Below the pieces are notes generated by a model, which saw only the letters and a program-made list of their open reading frames with translations, was not told where the DNA came from and made no database searches. A program made the position numbers and the translations under genes. Positions 6,588 through 13,134 of a stretch of DNA of 13,134 nucleotides are shown piece after piece (position 1 is the stretch's first letter; every line of letters starts with the position of its first letter). This DNA comes from Pseudomonadota bacterium (lineage in GTDB: Bacteria > Pseudomonadota > Gammaproteobacteria > Burkholderiales > Rhodocyclaceae), in assembly GCA_021811225.1 (NCBI GenBank), contig JAJZPJ010000066.1:1-13134 (forward strand), in the 5' to 3' direction.

Positions 6588-7817
6588 ATGATACTTCGAA
6601 CGCGCCATTTGGAATCGATCAAGCAGAAGCTCGCCAATTTTCCGGTGGTTGCCATTCTGGGCGCGAGGCAAGTCGGCAAAACCACGCTTGCCGCACAGTT
6701 GGAAGCCGACTGGCCCGGGCCCAAACGACGCTTCGATCTCGAGGATCCGGATGACCAGGCGCGGCTTGCCGACCCGGCATTTGTCCTGCGGGAATTGAAG
6801 GGTTTGGTGGTGATCGATGAAATTCAACTGCGCCCGGATATTTTTCCCCTGCTCCGGGTACTGGCGGATCGCCCCGGCACTCCGGCACGGTTTTTGATCC
6901 TGGGCAGCGCAGCGCCGGAATTGCTTAAGGCAACCGCCGAGAGCCTGGCCGGCAGGGTGGCGTTCCACGAGTTGGACGGGCTGGCGCTGGACGAAATTGC
7001 GTCGTCCGCTGTTACGCCTGATTGGCTGGATACTCGCTGGCTGTGCGGTGGTTTTCCGCGCGCCTTGCTGGTGTCCGATATCGAGCAAAGCCGCGAGTGG
7101 CGCGAAGCATTCATCCGCACTTACCTCGAGCGCGATTTGCCACAACTGGGTATTCATCTGCCGGCGCTGACGCTGCGTCGCTTCTGGACCATGCTGGCGC
7201 ACTACCACGGACAAACATGGAATGGTAGTGAATTGGCCCGGTCGCTCGGTGTGAGCGATAAAACGGTGTCACGTTATCTGGACATACTGGAAGGGACCTA
7301 CATGGCGTTTCGCCTGATGCCCTGGCATGCCAACGTGGGCAAGCGCGAGGTCAAGGCCCCCAAGGTATATGTAGCGGATACCGGCTTGCTGCATAGCTTG
7401 CTCGGCGTCGGCGGACTGGACGGTCTGCTGGCGCATCCGAAATGCGGCGCCTCTTGGGAAGGATTCATTTTGCGCGAGATCATCCGCCGCCTCGGAGCAA
7501 AACGCGGCGAAGCATTTTTTTGGGGAGTGCATGCCGGCGCAGAACTGGATCTTTTGATTCTGCAGGAAGGTTGCCGTCTGGGTTTCGAAATCAAGTTGAC
7601 GCGCTCGCCACGAGTGACAGCCGCGATGCGCTCTGCAATGGAAACCTTGGGGCTGGATCATTTGTACGTGATGTGTCACGGTGAAGGCGAGCCGTGGTCC
7701 CTGGCGGCGGGCGTAAGCGCCGTTCCGGCGGCTTGCCTGGCTTCCGAGCAATGGCAGCCGAAAGCGTTCGATCGAACTGCCGGACCGCAGCGCAAAGAGC
7801 AAGGGAAAACCGTATGA
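6588..7817 (+). CDS. AAA_14 / DUF4143 family ATPase
   Basis: A protein of 409 residues. The N-terminal AAA_14 domain has Walker A GARQVGKTT (25-33), Walker B LVVIDEIQ (73-80), and LILGSAAP (103-110) at the sensor position, where the family usually has GS followed by S or A. RTYLERDLPQLGI (177-189) marks the linker. A winged-helix-like segment, SELARSLGVSDKTVSRYLDIL (214-234), leads into the DUF4143 domain. That domain ends with GAELDLLI (317-324) and GFEIKLT (332-338), the acidic/EIK pattern of the PD-(D/E)xK-like fold. The biological role of the family is not established; members are widely scattered and often horizontally acquired. The last 25 residues (about 385-409) look like an unconserved tail running to the ackA start. 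Base composition is more A/T-rich than in the neighbours, suggesting later arrival. The stop TGA overlaps the ackA ATG by four bases. Confidence 0.92.
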   Translation: MILRTRHLESIKQKLANFPVVAILGARQVGKTTLAAQLEADWPGPKRRFDLEDPDDQARLADPAFVLRELKGLVVIDEIQLRPDIFPLLRVLADRPGTPARFLILGSAAPELLKATAESLAGRVAFHELDGLALDEIASSAVTPDWLDTRWLCGGFPRALLVSDIEQSREWREAFIRTYLERDLPQLGIHLPALTLRRFWTMLAHYHGQTWNGSELARSLGVSDKTVSRYLDILEGTYMAFRLMPWHANVGKREVKAPKVYVADTGLLHSLLGVGGLDGLLAHPKCGASWEGFILREIIRRLGAKRGEAFFWGVHAGAELDLLILQEGCRLGFEIKLTRSPRVTAAMRSAMETLGLDHLYVMCHGEGEPWSLAAGVSAVPAACLASEQWQPKAFDRTAGPQRKEQGKTV

Positions 7818-9013
7818 GCAACGCGCTGCTGGTGTTGAACGCCGGTTCGTCCTCGATCAAGTTCGCGCTGTTTCCGCTGGCGGCGGAAATCGTTCGGCGC
7901 CCGGCCCTGTCCGGCCAGATCGACGGCATCGGCGAGGGCATCGGCGCCGGACCGGGCGCTGCGCTGACCGCCGTCGACGGCGGCGGCCAGGCGGTCGCGC
8001 ACCGGCCGCTTTCCGACTGTCACGACCATCATCGGGCGATCGCCCTCCTGTTCCAGTGGCTGGACCAGCACGGCGCCCATGACGTGGCCGCGGTCGGGCA
8101 CCGCGTGGTGCACGGCGGCGTCGATTACCACGAGCCGCTGTTGATCGACGACGCCAGCCTCGCAGCCCTCGCCCGATTGATTCCCTTAGCACCCCTGCAA
8201 CAGCCGCACAACCTGGAGGCCATCCGCGCGCTGCGGCGGTTGCGACCGGACTTGCCGCAGGTGGCCTGCTTCGACACCGCCTTCCATCGCAGCCAGCCGC
8301 CGCTGGCGCAGGCTTTCGCGCTGCCGCGGGCGATCAGCGCGCAGGGCATCCGCCGCTACGGCTTCCACGGCCTGTCCTACGAATACATCGCCCATATCCT
8401 GCCCGAGCATATGGGCGAGCGCGCCGACAGCCGCGTCGTCGTCGCTCATCTGGGCAACGGCGCCAGCATGTGCGCGATGAAAGAGCGCAAGAGCACGGCC
8501 ACGACCATGGGCTTCACCGCCCTGGACGGCCTGATGATGGGTACGCGCTGCGGCAACCTGGATCCGGGCGTGCTGCTCTACCTGATGGAACAGCAGGGCA
8601 TGGATGCCGGTTCGCTCAGCCGCTTGCTCTATCACCAGTCGGGCCTGCTGGGCGTCTCGGGCATCTCGCAGGACATGCGGGAACTGCTGGCCTCGGACCA
8701 GGCGGCCGCAAAGGAAGCGGTCGATCTGTTCTGCTACCGCATCGCGCGCGAACTGGGCTCGCTCGCCGCCGCCCTGGGTGGGCTCGATGCCCTGGTATTC
8801 ACCGGCGGCATCGGCGAGCACGCCGCCCCGGTGCGCGAGGCGGTCTGCGCGGATGCGCGCTGGCTGGGCGTCAAGATCGACACGGCGGCAAATTCGGCTG
8901 ATGCCGCGCGCATTTCTGCCGCCGGCAGCGGCATCGAGGTGCTGGTATTGCCGACCAATGAAGAATGGATGGTCGCGCGCCACACCGCGCGCCGCATCGG
9001 GCAGCTTCAATAG
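7814..9013 (+). CDS. ackA: Acetate kinase
   Basis: A protein of 399 residues, the standard family length. It interconverts acetyl phosphate plus ADP with acetate plus ATP in the cytoplasm; related acids may be used. Active-site positions are all present: LNAGSSSIKF (8-17) with Asn9, Arg97 in GHRVVHGG (95-102), Asp154 in FDTAFH (153-158), His185 in GFHGLS (183-188), HLGNGAS (212-218), Arg245 in MGTRCG (242-247), FTGGIGEH (329-336), and Glu384 in NEEW (382-385) for metal. ATG 7814 overlaps the ATPase stop (ATGA) and has AAGGGA at 7801-7806, seven bases upstream, so it has its own good ribosome site. Its metabolic partner, the phosphate acyltransferase, lies one gene upstream. Transcription probably comes from the ATPase promoter or by readthrough. 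Confidence 0.97.
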   Translation: MSNALLVLNAGSSSIKFALFPLAAEIVRRPALSGQIDGIGEGIGAGPGAALTAVDGGGQAVAHRPLSDCHDHHRAIALLFQWLDQHGAHDVAAVGHRVVHGGVDYHEPLLIDDASLAALARLIPLAPLQQPHNLEAIRALRRLRPDLPQVACFDTAFHRSQPPLAQAFALPRAISAQGIRRYGFHGLSYEYIAHILPEHMGERADSRVVVAHLGNGASMCAMKERKSTATTMGFTALDGLMMGTRCGNLDPGVLLYLMEQQGMDAGSLSRLLYHQSGLLGVSGISQDMRELLASDQAAAKEAVDLFCYRIARELGSLAAALGGLDALVFTGGIGEHAAPVREAVCADARWLGVKIDTAANSADAARISAAGSGIEVLVLPTNEEWMVARHTARRIGQLQ

Positions 9014-9046
9014 ACTGAATTTTCGCGGCTTTTCATCGCCGCCAAC

Positions 9047-9062
9047 CTACTATATATAGTGG
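9047..9062. promoter_or_regulatory. NrdR box upstream of nrdJ
   Basis: The 16 bases contain the perfect 12-base palindrome ACTATATATAGT (9049-9060) and match 13 of 16 positions of the NrdR consensus acaCwAtATaTwGtgt as I recall it. NrdR is the zinc-finger/ATP-cone repressor of ribonucleotide reductase genes. The box sits 134 bases before the nrdJ start and could overlap a -10 (TATAGT, 9055-9060). NrdR operators usually come as a pair; I could not find a convincing second copy at 21 or 31-32 bases distance. Confidence 0.75.
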
Positions 9063-9112
9063 CATGCCGCTTGCTATGCTACTAGAGAATTCCCCAATAC
9101 TTTGTTTTTAAA

Positions 9113-9136
9113 GGAACGTGGAATTTTCCACTTTCC
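9113..9136. other. Inverted repeat in the nrdJ leader
   Basis: GTGGAA (9118-9123) and TTCCAC (9126-9131) are perfect arms around TT, and after one mismatched pair the symmetry continues with GGAA (9113-9116) and TTCC (9133-9136). All arms share one centre at 9124/9125. It could be an RNA hairpin in the leader or a second regulator's operator; the two-base loop makes the full RNA stem less likely than a DNA-level palindrome. It lies 60 bases before the nrdJ start. Confidence 0.55.
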
Positions 9137-9196
9137 ATGACTTGGCGCCGGAGGTATCCTTGCTCCGCTCGAACCACCTCTCCTCGGGAAAAAACC

Positions 9197-12076
9197 ATGA
9201 CAACAAATATGCTGAAACCCGGTGAAGCCGTTTCCACTCATTCCGTAGCACTGCCGCCGCCGCAGGAAATATCGGGCGAAGTGCTGATCGAAAAATATGC
9301 CAAGGGCAACGAAGCGAACGTCGCCGAGGTGCGCCTGCGCGTGGCCCGCGCCCTGGCCGCGGTCGAGCCCGAGGAGCGCCGCGCCCACTGGGAGCGCCAG
9401 TTCTATGAAGCGCAGGAGCACGGCTTCGTGCCCGCCGGCCGCATCAACTCCGCCGCCGGCACCGACCTTTGCGCGACGCTGATCAACTGCTTCGTCCAGC
9501 CGGTGGGCGACTCCATCTCCGAGGTGGTCGACGGCCGCCCGGGCATCTACACCGCCTTGCAGCAGGCCGCCGAAACCATGCGCCGCGGCGGCGGCGTCGG
9601 CTACGACTTCTCCTCGATCCGTCCGGTCGGCGCCCACGTCAAGGGCACGCAGTCGCGCGCCTCCGGCCCGGTCTCCTACATGCGCGTCTTCGACCGCTCC
9701 TGCGAGACGGTGGAATCCGCCGGCAGCCGCCGCGGCGCGCAGATGGGCGTGCTGCGCTGCGACCACCCGGACATCGAGGAATTCATCCACGCCAAGGACA
9801 GCGGCGACCTGACCAACTTCAACATCTCGGTCGGCGTCAGCGACGATTTCATGCGCGCGGTCGAGGATGACGGCGAGGTGGAACTGACGCACAAGGCGGT
9901 GCCCTCCGCCGACTTCAAGGCTGCCGGCGCCTATCAGCGCGAAGACGGTCTGTGGGTCTATCGCAAGGTGCGCGCGCGCGAACTGTGGGACCAGATCATG
10001 CGCTCGACCTACGACCACGCCGAGCCTGGCATCCTGTTCCTCGACCGCATGAACCGCGACAACAATCTCTACTACTGCGAGACCATCGAGGCCACCAACC
10101 CCTGCGCCGAGCAGCCGCTGCCGCCTTACGGCTGCTGCTGCCTGGGCTCGATCAACCTGACGCTGTTCGTCGCCGCGCCCTTCTCGGACCAGGCCTCGTT
10201 CGACTACGCCGCCTTCGGCCGGGTGATCGACACCTCGGTGCGCATGTTGGACGACGTGCTCGACGCCACCCACTGGCCGCTCGAACAGCAGCAAGCCGAG
10301 GCGCAGGCCAAGCGCCGCGTCGGCCTAGGCTTCACCGGCCTGGGCGACGCCCTGATCATGATGGGCAAGCGCTACGACACGCTTGAAGCGCGCGAAGCCG
10401 CGACCAGGATCTCCGAGTTCATGCGCGACCGCGCCTATCTCGCCTCGGTCGAACTGGCCAAGGAGCGCGGCGCCTTCCCGCTGTTCAACGCCGACATGTA
10501 TCTGTCCGGCGGCAACTTCGCCTCGCGCCTGCCCGCCGAGGTGAAGGAGCAGATCAGGAAGCACGGCATCCGCAACTCGCACCTGCTCTCGATCGCGCCG
10601 ACCGGAACGATCTCGCTGGCCTTCGCCGACAACGCCAGCAACGGCATCGAGCCGCCCTTCTCCTGGATGTATACGCGCAAGAAGCGGATGGCCGACGGCA
10701 CCTTCAAGGAATACGCGGTCGAGGACTACGCCTGGCGCTACTACAAGTTCCAGGGCGGCGACACTTCGAAGCTGCCCGACTACTTCGTCACCGCCCTGGA
10801 CATCTCGGCGCAGGCGCACAAGGACATGGTCGCCGCGGTGGCGCCCTATATCGACACCTCGATCTCGAAGACGGTGAATGTGCCCGAGGATTATCCCTAC
10901 GCCGACTTCGAGGATCTCTACATGGCGGCCTGGAAGGCCGGCCTGAAGGGCCTGGCCACCTACCGGCCGAACGCCGTGCTGGGCTCGGTGCTCTCGGTCG
11001 AATCCGCGGAGAAGAAGAAACCCCAGGACGTGGTCATCTCCGACGCCAACCGCCGCCTGTCGATCGGCACGCTGCCGGCGCCGGTGCTGGCCAGCCTGCG
11101 CTGGCCCGGCCGGCCGCGGATGCGCGAGGGCAACGAGGCCTGGACCTACATGATCGAGACTCCGCACGGCGAGTTCGCGCTGTTCGTCGGCCACATCGCC
11201 AACGGCAAGTCGGTGCCCTTCGAGGTCTGGGTCAATGGCTCGGAGCAGCCGCGCGGCTTGGGCGCCGTGGCCAAGACGCTGTCGATGGACATGCGCGCCA
11301 ACGACCGCGGCTGGCTCAAGCTGAAGCTCGACATGCTGGCCAGGACGATCGGCGACAAGCCCTTCGACATGGCCTTCCCGCCGCACGGCGAACACAAGCT
11401 GGTGCCCGGCGTCGTCTCGGCCATGGCGCAGGTGATCAGCTACCGCTGCGAACAACTGGGCGCCTTCGAGGGCGACGGCCCGACGCCGGTGCTCGACACC
11501 ATGTTCAGCCGCGACGAGCCGAAGACCGGCACCGACGGCACGCTGTCGTGGACGGTGGACATCGTAAACCCCGCCGCCGGCGAGGAGTTGGTGCTCGGCC
11601 TGAAGGAAATCACCCTGCCGGAGATGGCCGGCGTGCCCGGCGTCACGCGCCCCTACTCGATGTGGCTGTCGGGCAACTACCCGCGCGCGCTGGACGGCCT
11701 CTCGCGCATCCTCTCGCTCGACATGCGCGTGATGGACCCGGCCTGGATCGGCATGAAGTTGCGCAAGCTCTTGAACTACCCGGAGCCGCTGGGCGACTTC
11801 ATGGCCTTCGTCCCGGGCACGCGCCGCCAGCAGAACTGGCCTTCGACCGTGGCCTACCTGGCGCGGCTGATCATCCACCGCTACGCCATGCTCGGCATCC
11901 TCGACGAGAACGGCTACCCGACGCGCGAGATGGGCATCCTCGAGACGCCGCGCGAAGCCGGCGCGCCCCGGGTGATGCAGGGCGCGCTGTGCAGCGAGTG
12001 CGGCAACTTCACGGTGATCCGCAAGGACGGCTGCGACTTCTGCAGCGCCTGCGGCGCGGTCGGCAGTTGCGGCTGA
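9197..12076 (+). CDS. nrdJ: Adenosylcobalamin-dependent (class II) ribonucleoside-diphosphate reductase
   Basis: A protein of 959 residues that reduces ribonucleotides to deoxyribonucleotides using B12 to form the cysteine thiyl radical, independent of oxygen. Landmarks: FVPAGRINSAAGT (77-89), INCFVQP (96-102) with redox Cys98, MRRGGGVGYDFSSIRP (128-143), ESAGSRRGAQMGVL (173-186), NPCAEQPLPPYGCCCLGSIN (301-320) with radical Cys303, Glu305 and redox partner Cys314, and SIAPTGTISL (465-474). There is no N-terminal ATP-cone. The C-terminal third has two copies of a TSCPD-like module (about 675-755 and 820-900), then CSECGN (932-937) and CDFCSACGAVGSCG (946-959), the flexible Cys tail that re-reduces the active site. 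ATG 9197 is chosen because the protein alignment begins there; the frame is open to ATG 9137 but that adds an atypical 20 residues. GGGA at 9186-9189 is a weak ribosome site. An NrdR box lies upstream. Confidence 0.96.
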   Translation: MTTNMLKPGEAVSTHSVALPPPQEISGEVLIEKYAKGNEANVAEVRLRVARALAAVEPEERRAHWERQFYEAQEHGFVPAGRINSAAGTDLCATLINCFVQPVGDSISEVVDGRPGIYTALQQAAETMRRGGGVGYDFSSIRPVGAHVKGTQSRASGPVSYMRVFDRSCETVESAGSRRGAQMGVLRCDHPDIEEFIHAKDSGDLTNFNISVGVSDDFMRAVEDDGEVELTHKAVPSADFKAAGAYQREDGLWVYRKVRARELWDQIMRSTYDHAEPGILFLDRMNRDNNLYYCETIEATNPCAEQPLPPYGCCCLGSINLTLFVAAPFSDQASFDYAAFGRVIDTSVRMLDDVLDATHWPLEQQQAEAQAKRRVGLGFTGLGDALIMMGKRYDTLEAREAATRISEFMRDRAYLASVELAKERGAFPLFNADMYLSGGNFASRLPAEVKEQIRKHGIRNSHLLSIAPTGTISLAFADNASNGIEPPFSWMYTRKKRMADGTFKEYAVEDYAWRYYKFQGGDTSKLPDYFVTALDISAQAHKDMVAAVAPYIDTSISKTVNVPEDYPYADFEDLYMAAWKAGLKGLATYRPNAVLGSVLSVESAEKKKPQDVVISDANRRLSIGTLPAPVLASLRWPGRPRMREGNEAWTYMIETPHGEFALFVGHIANGKSVPFEVWVNGSEQPRGLGAVAKTLSMDMRANDRGWLKLKLDMLARTIGDKPFDMAFPPHGEHKLVPGVVSAMAQVISYRCEQLGAFEGDGPTPVLDTMFSRDEPKTGTDGTLSWTVDIVNPAAGEELVLGLKEITLPEMAGVPGVTRPYSMWLSGNYPRALDGLSRILSLDMRVMDPAWIGMKLRKLLNYPEPLGDFMAFVPGTRRQQNWPSTVAYLARLIIHRYAMLGILDENGYPTREMGILETPREAGAPRVMQGALCSECGNFTVIRKDGCDFCSACGAVGSCG

Positions 12077-12107
12077 GCTTGCGGGCGGGCCGGCGACATC
12101 CGCGTAG

Positions 12108-12124
12108 CGGCGCTCGTTGCGCCG
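12108..12124. other. Short GC hairpin between nrdJ and the TPR gene
   Basis: CGGCGC (12108-12113) and GCGCCG (12119-12124) form a six-base-pair stem around TCGTT, 31 bases after the nrdJ stop and just before the GTG start of the next gene. There is no T-run, so intrinsic termination is not supported; it may slow readthrough or affect the weak downstream ribosome site. Confidence 0.35.
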
Positions 12125-12131
12125 ATGAAGC

Positions 12132-13134
12132 GTGGAGCTGCTGAACGCACTGGCGCATCACCGGGCGGGGCGCATCGGGGAAGCGACGCAGATCTATGCC
12201 CGGATCCTGCAGGCCGAGCCCGACCATGCCGATGCGCTGCACCTCATGGGCAATGCCGCCGCGCAACTGGGCGACGTCGATTTGTCGATCGCGCTGATCT
12301 CGCGGGCGTGCGGCCTGGCTCCGAAAAACACCGCCTACCTGTCCTCCCTGGGGCTGGCGTATCGCGTCAAGCGGCAATTCGATCTGGCCCTCGGCTGTTA
12401 CGCCAGAATCCTGGAGCTCGAACCGGACGCCGCCTCGGCCCATTTCAACCGGGGCAACACCCTGCAGAGCCTGGGCCGCCTGCCCGATGCCGCGGAAAGT
12501 TTCGCCCGGGCGCTGGAACTCAATCCGGATTTTTTCGAGGCGCACTACAACCTGGCGAACATCCGCAAATCGTCAGGCGAACACCTGGCGGCCATCGACC
12601 ATTACCGGATCGCGGTGAGCCTGAAGCCCGATTTCGCCGATGCCCACCACAACCTGGGCAGCGCCCTGCAGGCATTGGGCCGGATGGATGAAGCCCTGGC
12701 CAGTTACCGGCGGGCATTGGCGGCCGACCTGCCCGAGACGCACAACAACATCGGCAACATCCATTTCGCCCGGGGCGAGCTCGAGCCGGCGCTCTCGTGC
12801 TACCGCCAGGCCCTGGCGCTGCAGCCCGACTATCCGGAAGCCCACAACAATCTGGGGGCGACGCTGCGCAAACTGGGGAGACCGACGGAGGCCGCCGCGG
12901 CTTTTCGCGTAGCCATACGGCTGCTGCCCGAATACGCCGTCGCGCACCTCAACCTGGGCGATCTGCTGATCGACGGCGAGCGGACGGATGAAGCGGTGCG
13001 CCACTATGAACTGGCCATCGCCGCGGCACCGGAACTGGCGGCGGCGCATTTCAGCCTCGGCGTCGCCCGCAACCGGCAGGGCGATCCGCAGTCGGCCTAC
13101 CGCTGCTTCGAGCGGACGGTCGCGCTCGATCCCG
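12132..13134 (+). CDS. Tetratricopeptide repeat protein (truncated by right window edge)
   Basis: A frame of 334 visible residues, open to the edge. GTG 12132 is the first possible start, since an in-frame TGA lies at 12126-12128; no clear Shine-Dalgarno precedes it, and the first in-frame ATG is at 12249. The protein is a nearly continuous array of about nine 34-residue TPR units after a starting helix pair. The second-helix-defining A-x-A/H-x-x-L-G positions recur near residues 35, 68, 102, 136, 170, 202, 236, 270 and 304 (for example EAHYNLANI 136-144, DAHHNLGSA 170-178, EAHNNLGATL 236-245). One unit (about 170-201) is two residues shorter. There is no signal peptide or membrane segment. 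TPR arrays mediate protein binding. Arrays of this N-H-N-L-G type often precede a catalytic domain such as a sulfotransferase or O-GlcNAc-transferase-like glycosyltransferase, which would lie beyond the edge; that is a guess. Confidence 0.88.
   Translation, partial: MELLNALAHHRAGRIGEATQIYARILQAEPDHADALHLMGNAAAQLGDVDLSIALISRACGLAPKNTAYLSSLGLAYRVKRQFDLALGCYARILELEPDAASAHFNRGNTLQSLGRLPDAAESFARALELNPDFFEAHYNLANIRKSSGEHLAAIDHYRIAVSLKPDFADAHHNLGSALQALGRMDEALASYRRALAADLPETHNNIGNIHFARGELEPALSCYRQALALQPDYPEAHNNLGATLRKLGRPTEAAAAFRVAIRLLPEYAVAHLNLGDLLIDGERTDEAVRHYELAIAAAPELAAAHFSLGVARNRQGDPQSAYRCFERTVALDP

Noticed and set aside
9025..9042. Terminator after ackA (GCGGC / GCCGC)
   Set aside because: The stem has only five base pairs with an eight-base loop and no T-run follows.
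9063..9093. Second NrdR box after the first
   Set aside because: Windows centred 21, 25-26 and 31-32 bases from the first box match the consensus poorly.
9014..9196. Possible cobalamin riboswitch in the leader of the B12-dependent reductase
   Set aside because: I see no B12-box core (GCCACTG) or the multi-stem layout, and B12 riboswitches normally precede B12-independent enzymes or transporters rather than B12-dependent reductases.
9137..9196. Upstream ATG 9137 as the nrdJ start
   Set aside because: It adds 20 atypical residues, has no ribosome site and lies in the palindrome-bearing leader.
9074..11878. Long minus-strand open frames opposite nrdJ (9074-10294 and 10325-11878)
   Set aside because: They lie fully antisense to an unmistakable class II reductase, have His/Gly/Ala/Arg-biased composition and show no domain motif.

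Overview
The window is GC-rich, densely packed DNA that reads like a chromosome of a proteobacterium. I favour a betaproteobacterium near Rhodocyclales or Burkholderiales, because a fused MaoC-hydratase/phosphotransacetylase next to acetate kinase and a long class II ribonucleotide reductase fit such genomes. That placement is inference; no rRNA or other taxonomic marker is present. I see no tRNA, CRISPR array, transposase or prophage gene.

Left part (1-5005, all minus strand). A tight run reads from right to left: a zinc-independent quinone-oxidoreductase-like MDR enzyme (4246-3263), a group II PLP amino-acid decarboxylase (3250-1781), an ATP-grasp ligase-like protein (1781-537), and the first 181 residues of an enzyme that looks like a fold-type I PLP protein (544 to beyond the edge). 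The gaps are 12, -1 and -8 bases, so this is almost certainly one operon. Decarboxylation of an amino acid followed by ATP-dependent amide ligation is a plausible logic, but I recognise no described pathway. This is the best candidate here for an undescribed system. Upstream, after a short stretch of REP-like palindromic repeats (about 4304-4412), lies a RutE/HadB-type nitroreductase (5005-4421), possibly a separate unit.

Middle part (5006-9013, plus strand). A 54-base divergent spacer separates the nitroreductase from a bifunctional MaoC-type hydratase/phosphate acyltransferase (5060-6457). Acetate kinase (7814-9013) would normally be its direct partner for acyl-phosphate to ATP and acid. 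Between them sits an AAA_14/DUF4143 ATPase (6588-7817) in visibly more A/T-rich DNA. It is preceded by a terminator-like hairpin and a perfect TATAAT that predicts a leaderless mRNA. Its stop overlaps the ackA start by 4 bases, so ackA may now be read from the ATPase promoter.

Right part (9014-13134, plus strand). An A/T-rich leader carries a nearly perfect NrdR box and a hairpin ahead of a 959-residue adenosylcobalamin-dependent ribonucleotide reductase (9197-12076). Its C-terminal part holds an internal duplication followed by a Cys-rich tail. A GTG-started TPR protein (12132 onward) runs off the right edge. No gene-free stretch longer than 300 bases exists.
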